Part shown: one piece after another, positions 50,219 through 59,176 of the stretch
Numbering within the stretch: position 1 is the stretch's first letter
How the letters are laid out: each line of letters starts with the position of its first letter
Assembly (NCBI RefSeq): GCF_003425685.1
Contig: NZ_QJKM01000021.1
Coordinates: 1 to 64,000, forward strand
Length of the DNA stretch: 64,000 nt
Direction of reading: 5' to 3'
DNA from: Rhizobium terrae
GTDB taxonomy: Bacteria; Pseudomonadota; Alphaproteobacteria; Rhizobiales; Rhizobiaceae
Position numbers and translations under genes: made by a program
Notes under the pieces: model-generated
The model's database searches: none
Told to the model about the DNA's origin: nothing
Seen by the model: the letters and a program-made list of their open reading frames with translations, nothing else

Positions 50219-50968
50219 ATGACCACCGCCTGCCAGGGCTGCCGCGACGGTGCGGCCTTTGAACTTCCCTTTTCCATGGCTTTCCAGCCCATCGTCGATC
50301 TGAATACGGGCACCGCTTTCGCCTATGAGGCGCTGGTGCGCGGCAGCGGCGGCGAAGGCGCCGGCAGCGTCCTGTCGAAGGTGACCGAGAAAAACCGTTA
50401 TGCCTTCGACCAGCAGTGTAGGGCCAAGGCGATCGAGCTCGCCGCGACGCTGAGGCCGCAGTCGGACGCAAACCTCTCCATCAATTTCATGCCGAACGCC
50501 GTCTACGAGCCGCGCGCCTGCATCCGCCTGACGCTCGCCACCGCCTCCCGCTTCGGCTTTCCGCTCAACCGCATCATTTTCGAATTCACCGAAAACGAGA
50601 AGGTGGATGTCAGGCACCTCCTGAACATCCTCAACGTCTATAAGGACATGGGCTTCAAGACGGCGATCGACGATTTCGGCGCCGGTCATTCCGGATTGAA
50701 CCTGCTCGCCCAGTTCCAGCCGGATATCGTCAAGCTCGATATGGATCTCATCCGCGGCATCGATACCGACCGCGCCAAGCGCACCATCGTCAGGCATACC
50801 GTCGCCATGCTGGAAGAACTGTCGATCACGACTGTCTGCGAGGGCATCGAGACTGTCGGCGAACTCGCCGCCCTGCGGGATATGGGCGTCTGCCTCATCC
50901 AGGGTTACGTGTTCGGGCGCCCCGCCTTCGAGCAGTTCCTACCGCCTGAACTGCCTGCGGCGGCCTGA
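50219..50968 (+). CDS. EAL-domain cyclic-di-GMP phosphodiesterase
   Basis: A 249-residue protein that is almost only an EAL domain. Catalytic motifs are present: EALVRG (Glu near residue 40), NLSINFMP (Asn), IIFEFTENEK (Glu), AIDDFGAGHSGLN (Asp-Asp), VKLDMDLIRG (Lys) and VCEGIET (Glu). It is therefore likely active and degrades c-di-GMP. A short N-terminal Cys-containing segment (TACQGCRDG) could bind a metal or be a redox switch; this is inference. It stands alone, 146 bp after the GH1 gene. Confidence 0.92.
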   Translation: MTTACQGCRDGAAFELPFSMAFQPIVDLNTGTAFAYEALVRGSGGEGAGSVLSKVTEKNRYAFDQQCRAKAIELAATLRPQSDANLSINFMPNAVYEPRACIRLTLATASRFGFPLNRIIFEFTENEKVDVRHLLNILNVYKDMGFKTAIDDFGAGHSGLNLLAQFQPDIVKLDMDLIRGIDTDRAKRTIVRHTVAMLEELSITTVCEGIETVGELAALRDMGVCLIQGYVFGRPAFEQFLPPELPAAA

Positions 50969-51211
50969 TCCATTCCGGAGTGGGATTTTTCCTTCTTTTC
51001 CCAAAGTCGGAAATTTTGTTGCTCGGCTTCGGCCGTGCTGCAATGCAATAAGACTGTCAGTGCTCGCATGGCTCGCATGCAACTCGATGGTTGAAAGAAG
51101 GTTCTGGAGAATGGTAGATCGACGGGCAATGCGTCGAATGTGTTGCTGAAACAGCAATCCGTTGTCCACGACCGGGCGCGCGCCATTCGCGCAGCCGAAA
51201 AGAGCTTCAAG

Positions 51212-52345
51212 ATGAGACCGACAATCCAGACCGCGAATTCCGTGCCGGCAGGCGGCTTTGCCGCGCCCGCCGACACCATCCCAAAGCCTGTTGCCGCACG
51301 GGCGCCGATGGTCGCTTTCGAAGCGGTCACCAAACGTTTCGGCAGTGACGGTGAAAACCGGTTCACCGCGCTGGATGGTGTCGATCTCACCGTGGCGCGC
51401 GGCGCGATCACCGGTATCATCGGCCGTTCCGGTGCCGGCAAGTCGACGCTGATCCGCCTCGTCAACGGGCTGGAAAAGGCAACATCCGGCCGGGTTGTGG
51501 TGGACGGCGTCGAAGTCGGCGGCCTTTCCGAAGGCGGGCTTCGCAACCTGCGCCGTGAGGTCGGCATGATCTTCCAGCATTTCAACCTGCTCTCGTCCCG
51601 CACCGCGTTCGACAATGTGGCGCTGCCGCTGGAGATCGCAGGGCTCGACAGGAAGGCGATCCGTGACAAGGTGGCGCCGCTGCTCGATCTGGTCGGCCTC
51701 GGCGACAAGGCGGCGCGTTACCCGTCCGAACTTTCCGGCGGCCAGAAGCAGCGTGTCGGCATTGCCCGCGCGCTGGCCACCGCGCCGAAACTGCTGCTCT
51801 CGGATGAAGCGACTTCGGCGCTCGATCCGGAGACGACGCAATCGATCCTGGCGCTGCTCAAGCGCATCAATGCCGAGCTCGGCCTCACCGTATTGCTCAT
51901 CACTCACGAGATGGAGGTGGTGAAGACCATCGCCTCCGACGTGGCGGTGATCGACCGGGGCCGGATCGTCGAGCAGGGCCGCACGTTCGACGTCTTCACC
52001 GGCGCCAAGCACGAGACGACGCGTTCGCTTCTGTCCGCAGCGCTCGGCACGCAACTGCCGGAATGGATCCGCTCGAACTTGAAGCCGGAGCCGTCGGTCG
52101 GCGACCGCATTCTCGTGCGGCTGATCTTCTTCGGCGATACGGCGTTCAAGCCTTTGACCGGGCGGTTGGTCGCCGAACTCGGAGCCGACGTCAACATCCT
52201 CGCCGGCAGCATTGAGGAGATCGCCGGAGAGCCATACGGCTCGCTGGTCGTCGCCTACCCGGCCGATCCCGCCGTCACGGAACGCGCCGACCGCTTCTAT
52301 GCCGAGACCGGTCTCACCACGGAGGTGCTCGGTTATGTCGCTTGA
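51212..52345 (+). CDS. metN: Methionine ABC transporter ATP-binding protein
   Basis: About 377 residues from the ATG at 51212 (AAAGAGC before it). A 30-residue disordered N-terminus precedes the ABC domain: Walker A GRSGAGKST, signature LSGGQKQRVGIARAL, Walker B LLLSDEATSALD, H-loop LLITHEMEV. The C-terminal NIL domain (about 290-377, RLIFFGDTAFKPLTGRLVAELG) binds methionine and gives trans-inhibition in known MetN. The start of metI overlaps its end by 11 bp. I see no SAM-II riboswitch in the 243-bp upstream region. Confidence 0.93.
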   Translation: MRPTIQTANSVPAGGFAAPADTIPKPVAARAPMVAFEAVTKRFGSDGENRFTALDGVDLTVARGAITGIIGRSGAGKSTLIRLVNGLEKATSGRVVVDGVEVGGLSEGGLRNLRREVGMIFQHFNLLSSRTAFDNVALPLEIAGLDRKAIRDKVAPLLDLVGLGDKAARYPSELSGGQKQRVGIARALATAPKLLLSDEATSALDPETTQSILALLKRINAELGLTVLLITHEMEVVKTIASDVAVIDRGRIVEQGRTFDVFTGAKHETTRSLLSAALGTQLPEWIRSNLKPEPSVGDRILVRLIFFGDTAFKPLTGRLVAELGADVNILAGSIEEIAGEPYGSLVVAYPADPAVTERADRFYAETGLTTEVLGYVA

Positions 52346-53003
52346 CATGCTCATAGGCCTCCTCACGAAGTCGCTCGGGCAGACGCTGCAGATGGTGGCG
52401 ATCGCCGGTCTGCTCGGCTCGCTGATCGGCCTGCCGATCGGCATCTTTCTGGCGACGAGCGGCAAGGGCGAACTCTTTCCGGCGCCGGTCACCAATCGCG
52501 TCCTCGGCGTCATCGTCAATGCGACACGCTCGACGCCCTTCATCATCCTTGTCGTGGCGATCATTCCGTTCACCCGGCTCGTCACCGGCACGTCGATCGG
52601 CACCAATGCGGCGATCGTGCCGCTCACCATCGCGACCATCCCGTTCTTCGCCCGTCTGGTGGAAGCGGCGATCCGCGAGATCGACAAGGGGCTGATCGAG
52701 GCCGCCCGCGCCATGGGCGCCACGCCGCTGCAGATCGTCTTCAAGGTGCTGCTGGCGGAAGCGCGGCCCGGCATCACGCTCGCCTTCACCATGACCATCG
52801 TCAGCCTCATCGGCTATTCGGCCATGGTCGGCGCGGTCGGCGGCGGCGGGCTCGGCGATCTCGGCATCCGCTACGGTTACCAGCGTTTCATGCCGGAAGT
52901 GATGCTCGCGGTCGTCGTGGTGCTGATCGTGCTCGTCCAGCTGGTGCAGAGCGCCGGCGATGCGCTCGCCCGCCGGTTCGACAAGCGCAATCGCAAGACC
53001 TGA
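52335..53003 (+). CDS. metI: Methionine ABC transporter permease
   Basis: About 222 residues from the ATG at 52335, which overlaps metN by 11 bp. Five membrane segments as in MetI. The start SLDMLIGLLTKSLGQTLQMV, NATRSTPFIILVVAIIPFTR and the EAA-type loop GLIEAARAMGATPLQIVFKVL are characteristic, as is YSAMVGAVGGGGLGDLGIRYG. It imports methionine with MetN and MetQ. Confidence 0.94.
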   Translation: MSLDMLIGLLTKSLGQTLQMVAIAGLLGSLIGLPIGIFLATSGKGELFPAPVTNRVLGVIVNATRSTPFIILVVAIIPFTRLVTGTSIGTNAAIVPLTIATIPFFARLVEAAIREIDKGLIEAARAMGATPLQIVFKVLLAEARPGITLAFTMTIVSLIGYSAMVGAVGGGGLGDLGIRYGYQRFMPEVMLAVVVVLIVLVQLVQSAGDALARRFDKRNRKT

Positions 53004-53069
53004 TTTTCCACATTCCCAAAATCCAGCCCTCCCAAGACTGGCGTACAAAAGAAACCCAAGGAGACACTT

Positions 53070-53846
53070 ATGAAGAAGCTCATTCTCGCAGCCGCACTCG
53101 CCGTTCTCGCCACCGGTTCGGCACTCGCCGAAGACATCAAGATCGGCGTCACACCCGGTCCGCATGCCCAGATCATGGAAAAGGTGAAGGACGTCGCGGC
53201 CACCAAGGGCCTTAACATCCAGATCCTCGAATTCTCCGATTACGTTGTGCCGAACCAGGCGCTGGCGGATGGCGAGCTGCAGGCCAATTCCTTCCAGCAC
53301 AAGCCCTATCTCGACAACCAGGTCGCCGACCGCAAATTCGACCTCGTCAGCGTTGCCCAGACCGTCAACTTCCCGATGGGCGTCTATTCGAAAAAAGCGA
53401 AGAGCCTCGCCGACCTCAAGCAGGGCGCCACGGTCGCCATCCCGAACGACCCGACGAATGGCGGCCGCGCGCTGCTGATCCTCGCCGACCAGGGCCTCAT
53501 CAAGGTGAACGCTGCCAAAGGTCTCAAGATCGGCCCCGCCGATGTCACCGAAAACCCGAAGAAGATCGAGTTCGCCGAGCTCGACGCCGCCCAGCTGCCG
53601 CGCTCGCTGGACGATGTCGACGCCTCCGTCATCAACACCAACTATGCGATGGAAGCCGGCCTCAACCCGAAGACCGATCCGATCGCCAAGGAAGGCGAGA
53701 AGGCTCCTTACATCAACATCATCGCCGTGCGCGCCAAGGACAAGGATGCCGCCTGGGTCAAGACGTTGGTCGAGGCCTATCACAGCGCGCCGGTCAAGGA
53801 TTTCGTCAACACCCAGTTCAAGGGTGCGGTCATCGCCGCCTGGTAA
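53070..53846 (+). CDS. metQ: Methionine ABC transporter substrate-binding protein (NlpA/MetQ family)
   Basis: A 258-residue protein with a signal peptide (about 1-20, KKLILAAALAVLATGSALA). There is no lipobox Cys, so it is a soluble periplasmic protein rather than a lipoprotein as in E. coli. Signatures: IKIGVTPGPHAQIMEKVKDV, LEFSDYVVPNQALADGELQANSFQHKPYL and VASVINTNYA-like ASVINTNYAMEAGL. CCCAAGGAGA precedes the start. A terminator follows at about 53891. Confidence 0.94.
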   Translation: MKKLILAAALAVLATGSALAEDIKIGVTPGPHAQIMEKVKDVAATKGLNIQILEFSDYVVPNQALADGELQANSFQHKPYLDNQVADRKFDLVSVAQTVNFPMGVYSKKAKSLADLKQGATVAIPNDPTNGGRALLILADQGLIKVNAAKGLKIGPADVTENPKKIEFAELDAAQLPRSLDDVDASVINTNYAMEAGLNPKTDPIAKEGEKAPYINIIAVRAKDKDAAWVKTLVEAYHSAPVKDFVNTQFKGAVIAAW

Positions 53847-53890
53847 TGTCCGGGACTGTCGCAAGAGCAGTCGAATTTTCGAAAATTCCG

Positions 53891-53930
53891 AGCGATCCAG
53901 GCCTTGATGCGTGTCCGGGTCGCTTTTTTA
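53891..53930 (+). terminator. Intrinsic terminator of metNIQ
   Basis: AGCGATCC (53891-53898) pairs with GGGTCGCT (53917-53924, one G-T) across an 18-nt loop and is followed by TTTTTTA. Confidence 0.65.
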
Positions 53931-53982
53931 ACCCGATCTGAAGGAATACCCGCGAAGGATGTAATTCTTCACGAGGTACTCC

Positions 53983-56175
53983 ATGCGGCTTCTTCCGTCC
54001 CGCATCCGCCGCTCCGCCACGCTTGGCCGTCGCTCTGCCGTGACGTCGATGCTGCTTGCCTTCGCGATGGTCGTCGTGCTGGTGACCATCTTCATTCTGA
54101 CGGCTCTCGATCGCATTGCCGAATATGCGAACCGCCTCGATGACGCGCGCTCGCGTGAAACCACCACCGGCTCGCTTCACATGTTCGAGGGGCAACTGCA
54201 TGCGACGCTGACGGACTATGCCGCCTGGGACGATGCGGCGAGATACGTCTATGCGGGTGATCAGGACTGGATCGTCGACAATTACGGCGAGATGACCGTC
54301 AACAGCGATCTCTTCGACACCGCCATCGTCATGGACAGCCGGCAGAACGTATTGATGGCCTACCAGGACGGCGTACCGGTTTCCTGGTCGCCACGGGACT
54401 ATTTCGACGCCTCGCTTGCGACGCTGTTCGACAAGGCAGGCTCGGCCGGGCCGGACGCGGTGCCGGAGGCGGCCGGCTTCATGAGGACGAAAAGAGGTAT
54501 CGCGGCTGTCGGCCTCGCCCTGATCCGGCAGAAGTCCGGCGCGCTCGACGTGCCGCGGCCGGACCGGCGTTTCCTGATCTTCGCGCATCATCTCGATGAG
54601 GCGAAGGTCCGGAAGCTCGCCCAGACCTATGTGATCGATGGTCTTCGCTTCACCGGGGAAGGCGAGGTGACGGCGAACGCCGTGGATATCCGCAATCTAC
54701 ATGGCAAACTGCTGGGGCGACTCGTCTGGAATTCGCGTCTGCCGGGCAATATGGGATATGCCGAAGTCCGGCCGCTCGTCTATTGCGCGCTTGCGATGGT
54801 CGGCCTGTTCTTCCTGCTGCTTTTCGTCAGCGGCAGCAATACGCTCAATCGCCTGAAGGCAGACGAGGCCGCCGCCCGGCACCTCGCCATGAGCGACCGG
54901 CTGAGCGGTCTCCTGAACCGGACCGGCTTTTTCGTGGCGCTCGAGGATCTCGTTTCGGAAGGCCGCCGCAGCGGCTCCGACGTGGCATTGCTCTATCTCG
55001 ATCTCGACGGCTTCAAGGAGGTCAACGACGCCTATGGCCACGGCACCGGCGACAAGCTGATCCGCGGGGTGGCGGCGGGCTTGAAGACGTTGGTCGGCAA
55101 CGATGCGATCCTGGCGCGTGTCGGCGGCGACGAGTTTGCGATCGCTTTCTTGAGCGCCGAGATCGCCCGGGTGGCCGACGATCTGAACGACCGTATCCTC
55201 GGCTTTTTCGACGAGCCGTTCGTGATCGGCGAACGGGTGGCGACGATCGGCACCAGCATCGGCGTGGCGGCGTCGCCGCGCGGCAAGGTGTCGGGCGAAG
55301 AGCTGGTGCGCCGCGCCGACATGGCCATGTACCATGCCAAGGAAACCGGCCGCGGCCGGGCCGAATATTACCGGCCGGAAATGGATGCCGAGCGCGAAGA
55401 GCGCAACATGCTGGAAATCGACTTGAGGATCGCCATCGAACGGCGCGAACTCGCGGTCGTCTTCCAGCCGGTGATGGATGCCAGGAGTTTTCGTCTGATC
55501 GGCGTCGAGGCGCTGTGCCGCTGGAACCGCGCCGGCTACGGTCCTGTGTCGCCGGATATCTTCATCCCGATCGCCGAATCGACCGGTCTCATCGACCAGC
55601 TCGGGCTCTTCGTGCTGCACCGGGCCTGCGAGACGATCGCCTCATGGCCGGAGCTGAAACTCGCCGTCAACATTTCGCCCGGCCAGTTCCGCGATCCGGC
55701 CTTTGCCGTGCATGTCGGTTCGGTCTTCAGCAAGACGAAAACCGAGCCGGGCCGCGTCACGCTCGAAATGACGGAGGGCTATTTCATCCAGAACGCCGAG
55801 CGCGCCCGCGCGGCGCTCGCGAAGCTGAAGCAGCTCGGCGTCAAGATCGCGCTCGACGATTTCGGCGCCGGCTTTTCGAGCGTCGGATATCTGCGCCAGT
55901 TCGGTTTCGACCGGATGAAGATCGACAAGTCGCTCGTGCACGCGCTGGACGAGGGCGCCCGCGCCGTCGATCTCCTGCAGGCAACCGTGGCGCTCGCCCG
56001 TTCGCTGGACATTCCGGTGACGGCCGAAGGCGTGGAGACCGAGGAACAGGCCATTGCGCTGCGCCTCAGCGGCTGCGACGAATTGCAGGGCTATCTGTTC
56101 GGGAGGCCCATGTCGGCGGAAGAGATCGACGCGATCCGCGGCGGCGGCATGCCGTGCGGGGCCAGCGCGGCGTGA
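53983..56175 (+). CDS. CHASE4-GGDEF-EAL membrane-bound c-di-GMP turnover protein
   Basis: A 730-residue protein. A first membrane helix (about 22-42, SMLLAFAMVVVLVTIFILTAL) and a second (about 267-287) enclose a periplasmic CHASE4 sensor with the typical DYAAWDDAARYVYAGDQDW stretch. GGDEF domain about 305-460: the active motif is GGDEF itself (381-385), preceded by LYLDLDGFKEVND. EAL domain about 480-720: GVEALCRWNR, NISPGQF, TLEMTEGYF, ALDDFGAGFSS, MKIDKSLVH and TAEGVETEEQ are all intact. It could both make and degrade c-di-GMP depending on the periplasmic signal. Confidence 0.93.
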   Translation: MRLLPSRIRRSATLGRRSAVTSMLLAFAMVVVLVTIFILTALDRIAEYANRLDDARSRETTTGSLHMFEGQLHATLTDYAAWDDAARYVYAGDQDWIVDNYGEMTVNSDLFDTAIVMDSRQNVLMAYQDGVPVSWSPRDYFDASLATLFDKAGSAGPDAVPEAAGFMRTKRGIAAVGLALIRQKSGALDVPRPDRRFLIFAHHLDEAKVRKLAQTYVIDGLRFTGEGEVTANAVDIRNLHGKLLGRLVWNSRLPGNMGYAEVRPLVYCALAMVGLFFLLLFVSGSNTLNRLKADEAAARHLAMSDRLSGLLNRTGFFVALEDLVSEGRRSGSDVALLYLDLDGFKEVNDAYGHGTGDKLIRGVAAGLKTLVGNDAILARVGGDEFAIAFLSAEIARVADDLNDRILGFFDEPFVIGERVATIGTSIGVAASPRGKVSGEELVRRADMAMYHAKETGRGRAEYYRPEMDAEREERNMLEIDLRIAIERRELAVVFQPVMDARSFRLIGVEALCRWNRAGYGPVSPDIFIPIAESTGLIDQLGLFVLHRACETIASWPELKLAVNISPGQFRDPAFAVHVGSVFSKTKTEPGRVTLEMTEGYFIQNAERARAALAKLKQLGVKIALDDFGAGFSSVGYLRQFGFDRMKIDKSLVHALDEGARAVDLLQATVALARSLDIPVTAEGVETEEQAIALRLSGCDELQGYLFGRPMSAEEIDAIRGGGMPCGASAA

Positions 56176-56180
56176 CAAGA

Positions 56181-56501
56181 TTAGAGATGCTGCGGCACCT
56201 TCGTTCTCAGGATTTGAACGAGGCTGGGGTCCATGAAATCGTAATCGTCCGGAATATGGAGGCAGATCAGCCGTTTGCCCTTTATCACCGAACGGTATTT
56301 GTTCTGAACCTTCGTGCGGTGCGATCTCTCCATCACGAAGATGATGTCGGCCCATTCTACGAGTTCTTGGCACAACGGATTTTCCGCGTCGTTGTTCGTG
56401 CCCGCCGACGACACTTCTATATCGGGCCAGTCTGCGAAAATCTGCTCGGCTGTCGGACTGCGTAGCCTGTTTTGGCTGCACACGAACAGGACGTTTCTCA
56501 T
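56181..56501 (-). CDS. Minimal low-molecular-weight protein-tyrosine-phosphatase-like protein
   Basis: A 106-residue protein. The P-loop motif C-x5-R-S is complete: Cys8 to Arg14 in FVCSQNRLRSPTAEQIF. DIEVSSAGT and WADIIFVMERSH are also LMW-PTP-like. It is about 40 residues shorter than classical LMW-PTPs and lacks a clear C-terminal general-acid DPxY motif; the DP in FMDPSLVQ may stand in for it. Substrate unknown. It converges on the CHASE4 gene, 5 bp apart. Confidence 0.82.
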   Translation of the reverse strand: MRNVLFVCSQNRLRSPTAEQIFADWPDIEVSSAGTNNDAENPLCQELVEWADIIFVMERSHRTKVQNKYRSVIKGKRLICLHIPDDYDFMDPSLVQILRTKVPQHL

Positions 56502-56556
56502 CTTGCTTTCTGCCGACCCTGGTCGGCCCTTCTGGTCAGGTGTGGCGATTTCGGCT

Positions 56557-57516
56557 TCACCCGCCGATATGTTTCCCGCCGCGCTTCTTCGCCAGTGCGA
56601 TCTGGAATTGCCGCTGGCGGTAGCGCAGCCGGTCTTCCTCGGTTCGGGTCGGATAGCAGTTCGAGCAGGAGACGCCTTCCTCGTAATGGGGGGAGGTCAC
56701 CTCTTCGGCGGTGATCGGGTTGCGGCAGGCGTGGCAGAGCTTGTGGTTGCCTTCCTTCAGGCCGTGCTCCACCGAGACGCGCTCGTCGAACACGAAGCAG
56801 GCGCCTTCCCAGAGGCTTTCTTCGGCCGGCACTTCCTCGAGATATTTCAGGATGCCGCCCTTCAGGTGGTAGACCTCGTCGAAACCCTGTTCCTTCATGA
56901 AGGCGGTCGCCTTCTCGCAGCGGATGCCGCCGGTGCAGTACATGGCGATCTTAGGCTTGTTGTGCAGGCCGAGATTGTTCCTCACCCAGTCGGGAAACTC
57001 GCGGAATGTCCTGGTCTGCGGATCGACCGCGCCCTTGAAGATGCCGATCGCCGTCTCGTAGTCGTTACGGGTGTCGATGACGATCGTCTCCGGATCGGAG
57101 ATCAGCGCGTTCCAGTCCTTCGGATCGACATAGGTGCCGACGATGCGGTTGGGGTCGATGTCCTCGACGCCCATGGTGACGATTTCCTTCTTCGGGCGCA
57201 CCTTCATGCGCAGGAAAGGCATTTTCGAAGCGCGGCTTTCCTTGTGCTCCAGCTTGGCGAATTCCGGCTGGGCGCGCAGGTAGGAGAGCAGCCGGGCGAT
57301 CGCGTCGTCGGAACCCGCGACCGTGCCGTTGATGCCCTCGCGTGCGATGAGCAGCGTGCCCCTGATGCCGTTCTCGTCGCAGAAGGCCTGCAGTGGTTCG
57401 CGGAAAGCCTCGAAACGGTCGAAGCGCGCGAAATGGTAGAGCGCGGCAACGAGATAGGGGCCGGCGGCTTCCGGTCGGGATGGGGTCTGGTTTTCGGTCG
57501 TAGGGTCGGCGTTCAT
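56557..57516 (-). CDS. trhO: tRNA uridine(34) hydroxylase TrhO (rhodanese family)
   Basis: About 319 residues from the ATG at 57516 (MNADPTTENQTPSRPEA); a 12-residue longer frame lacks a ribosome binding site. N-terminal acylphosphatase-like domain (YHFARFDRFEAFREPLQAFC ... GTLLIAREGINGTVAG), central rhodanese domain with active Cys in MYCTGGIRCEKATAF, and a C-terminal Cys cluster (CHACRNPIT ... CSNCYPTRTEEDRLRY) that may bind metal. It hydroxylates U34 of certain tRNAs using oxygen (YceA/TrhO family). Confidence 0.93.
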   Translation of the reverse strand: MNADPTTENQTPSRPEAAGPYLVAALYHFARFDRFEAFREPLQAFCDENGIRGTLLIAREGINGTVAGSDDAIARLLSYLRAQPEFAKLEHKESRASKMPFLRMKVRPKKEIVTMGVEDIDPNRIVGTYVDPKDWNALISDPETIVIDTRNDYETAIGIFKGAVDPQTRTFREFPDWVRNNLGLHNKPKIAMYCTGGIRCEKATAFMKEQGFDEVYHLKGGILKYLEEVPAEESLWEGACFVFDERVSVEHGLKEGNHKLCHACRNPITAEEVTSPHYEEGVSCSNCYPTRTEEDRLRYRQRQFQIALAKKRGGKHIGG

Positions 57517-57559
57517 GGGCGCTGAAATACAGCCAGACGGACGGCGGTGCAACGGATTG

Positions 57560-58546
57560 CTATCCGATGAGCGCCGTTTCTTTGCCGGGCAGGTCCTGTG
57601 CCTTGCGGACCTTTGCCGGTTTTCGCCGCCGGCGCGGCGTGGCGGCCGCCTTTTTCCAGAGAAGTTCGATCAGCGCGCTTTCCGTTTCGGCGCTGTCGGC
57701 GAAAACCTCGTGGGCCTTTTCGAGCGCCTCGTGCCGCAACGCCTGCTGGCGGGTGATGATCGCGCCCAGGATGAGCGCCAGCGTATCACCGTCGCCGAAA
57801 AGCTCCGGATTTTCGTTGACAAGACCGGTCAGCACCGAGAGATCGTGCTCGTGGCCCAGGAGATCGACGAGGTCCTTCGCCTGCTTCTGCTTGGCGAGCA
57901 TGGCGGAGGGCCAGATCTCGCCGAGCAGCGAAAGGTGCATCCAGTAGGTCTGCCCGCATTTGCGCAGTTCGTGGTAGACCTCGGCATCGGCGTGCTCTTC
58001 GCAGCCGCCAAGAGCGCCCAGCGCCTTCCGCCGCTGTTTCTTCCAGGCCTTGGCAAGCCGGCGGGCGCTCTTTTTGGGATCGTCATCGAGCTCGAGTTCC
58101 TCGATCGCGGCGATCGCCTCGCGGCAGGTATCGGCCGCCGCCGCCATCTTCGCCGCCAGGTCGTGTTCCTCGGAGGCGATCCGGTCGCGTCGCTCGGTCA
58201 GTGCTTTCGAGGCGACGGTGAGGGCGGAAAATTCTTCCGGCGAACCCGCATGGCCGGCGAGATAATCGACGGTCTCGACGAGCGCCGTCGCATCGCGCAC
58301 CGCCGACAGCGTTTGCGCCATGTCGCGGATGCGGGCGTTCTCCCGGGCGCGGAATTCCGCGGCATCCGGCTGGATCAGCCTATAGAGGGCGCGTACCCTC
58401 TTGAAGCGCTTTCGCGCCGCGTGCACCGCTTCGTGCGGCCCGTCCGGCTGTTCCTCAAGAAGGCGGATTGCATGGGCAAGCTGGCTCTCGGCGACCGAGC
58501 GGAACTCGGCCGTGAAGGGTTTAGCGGGCCGCAGACGATAGGCCAT
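57560..58546 (-). CDS. CHAD domain-containing protein
   Basis: A 328-residue, mostly helical CHAD protein: HEAVHAARKRFKRVRALYRLIQP (about 38-60) provides the conserved basic/His surface, with DMAQTLSAVRDATALVETVDYL and LRKCGQTYWMHLSLLGEIWPSAM. CHAD domains bind polyphosphate. The C-terminus ends basic (PRRRRKPAKVRK). The start overlaps the CYTH gene by 26 bp, so the two are coupled. In many bacteria CYTH and CHAD are one fused protein; here they are separate. Confidence 0.92.
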   Translation of the reverse strand: MAYRLRPAKPFTAEFRSVAESQLAHAIRLLEEQPDGPHEAVHAARKRFKRVRALYRLIQPDAAEFRARENARIRDMAQTLSAVRDATALVETVDYLAGHAGSPEEFSALTVASKALTERRDRIASEEHDLAAKMAAAADTCREAIAAIEELELDDDPKKSARRLAKAWKKQRRKALGALGGCEEHADAEVYHELRKCGQTYWMHLSLLGEIWPSAMLAKQKQAKDLVDLLGHEHDLSVLTGLVNENPELFGDGDTLALILGAIITRQQALRHEALEKAHEVFADSAETESALIELLWKKAAATPRRRRKPAKVRKAQDLPGKETALIG

Positions 58547-59018
58547 TGACCAGTTCCCCGCTCATATCCTCGGTTGCCATCACCACGTTCGAGTAACGCC
58601 GGTCGCCGGTGATCTCCCGGCCGATCCAATCCGGCAGTTCCGGTTCCGCCGCCTCGTCCTCGATTTCCACCTCGGCCACGACGAGACCCGCATAGGCGCC
58701 GCCGTAGACGTCGACCTCCCAAATATACCCCTTGTGGTCGATCCTGTAGCGTGTCTTTTCGAGAACGACGCCGAGCGCGCTTTCAACCAATTCCTTTGCG
58801 TCCGCCAGCGGGATTTCGTATTCGAACTCGTCCCTGGCGACGAGGTTGCGGCCGATCTTGATCGTCAGCCTGGCGCGCTCGCCGTCCATGATCCGGACGC
58901 GCACGGATCGGTCGTCGTCGGAGGCGATATAGGCCTGCAGGAAAGCGGAGGACGACGTCACCTCCGATCGCCAGCCTTCGCCGACCACCTTGAATTTGCG
59001 CTCGATTTCCTTGGCCAT
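58521..59018 (-). CDS. CYTH domain protein (triphosphate tunnel metalloenzyme)
   Basis: A 165-residue CYTH/TTM protein. It starts with the hallmark ExExK motif in MAKEIERKFKV, then FLQAYIASDDDRSVRVRI, RLTIKIGR, DEFEYEIPLADAKEL, KTRYRIDHKGYIWEVDVY and VAEVEIEDE (all acidic/basic tunnel residues present). Likely hydrolyses inorganic triphosphate or similar. Its end overlaps the CHAD start, suggesting joint action on polyphosphate-type substrates. Confidence 0.92.
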   Translation of the reverse strand: MAKEIERKFKVVGEGWRSEVTSSSAFLQAYIASDDDRSVRVRIMDGERARLTIKIGRNLVARDEFEYEIPLADAKELVESALGVVLEKTRYRIDHKGYIWEVDVYGGAYAGLVVAEVEIEDEAAEPELPDWIGREITGDRRYSNVVMATEDMSGELVNGLSSAAR

Positions 59019-59176
59019 GCATCCGCCCGTGTTAGTCTCACGCCCGGCGCAACCCTAAAGCAAAGGTGCGATCTGGAAAACCCGTTTGAGGGTTTCGGCC
59101 TGTTTTTTCTCGACAACGACAGGTCCGCGCGGTATCTCCAGCCGAGATTTCAATCGTTTTAGCGGAGATGTGCGCC

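Noticed and set aside
50968..51212. A possible SAM riboswitch before metN
   Set aside because: I looked for the SAM-II pseudoknot pattern and an S-box-like core in the 243-bp leader and saw neither; a covariance-model search would be decisive.
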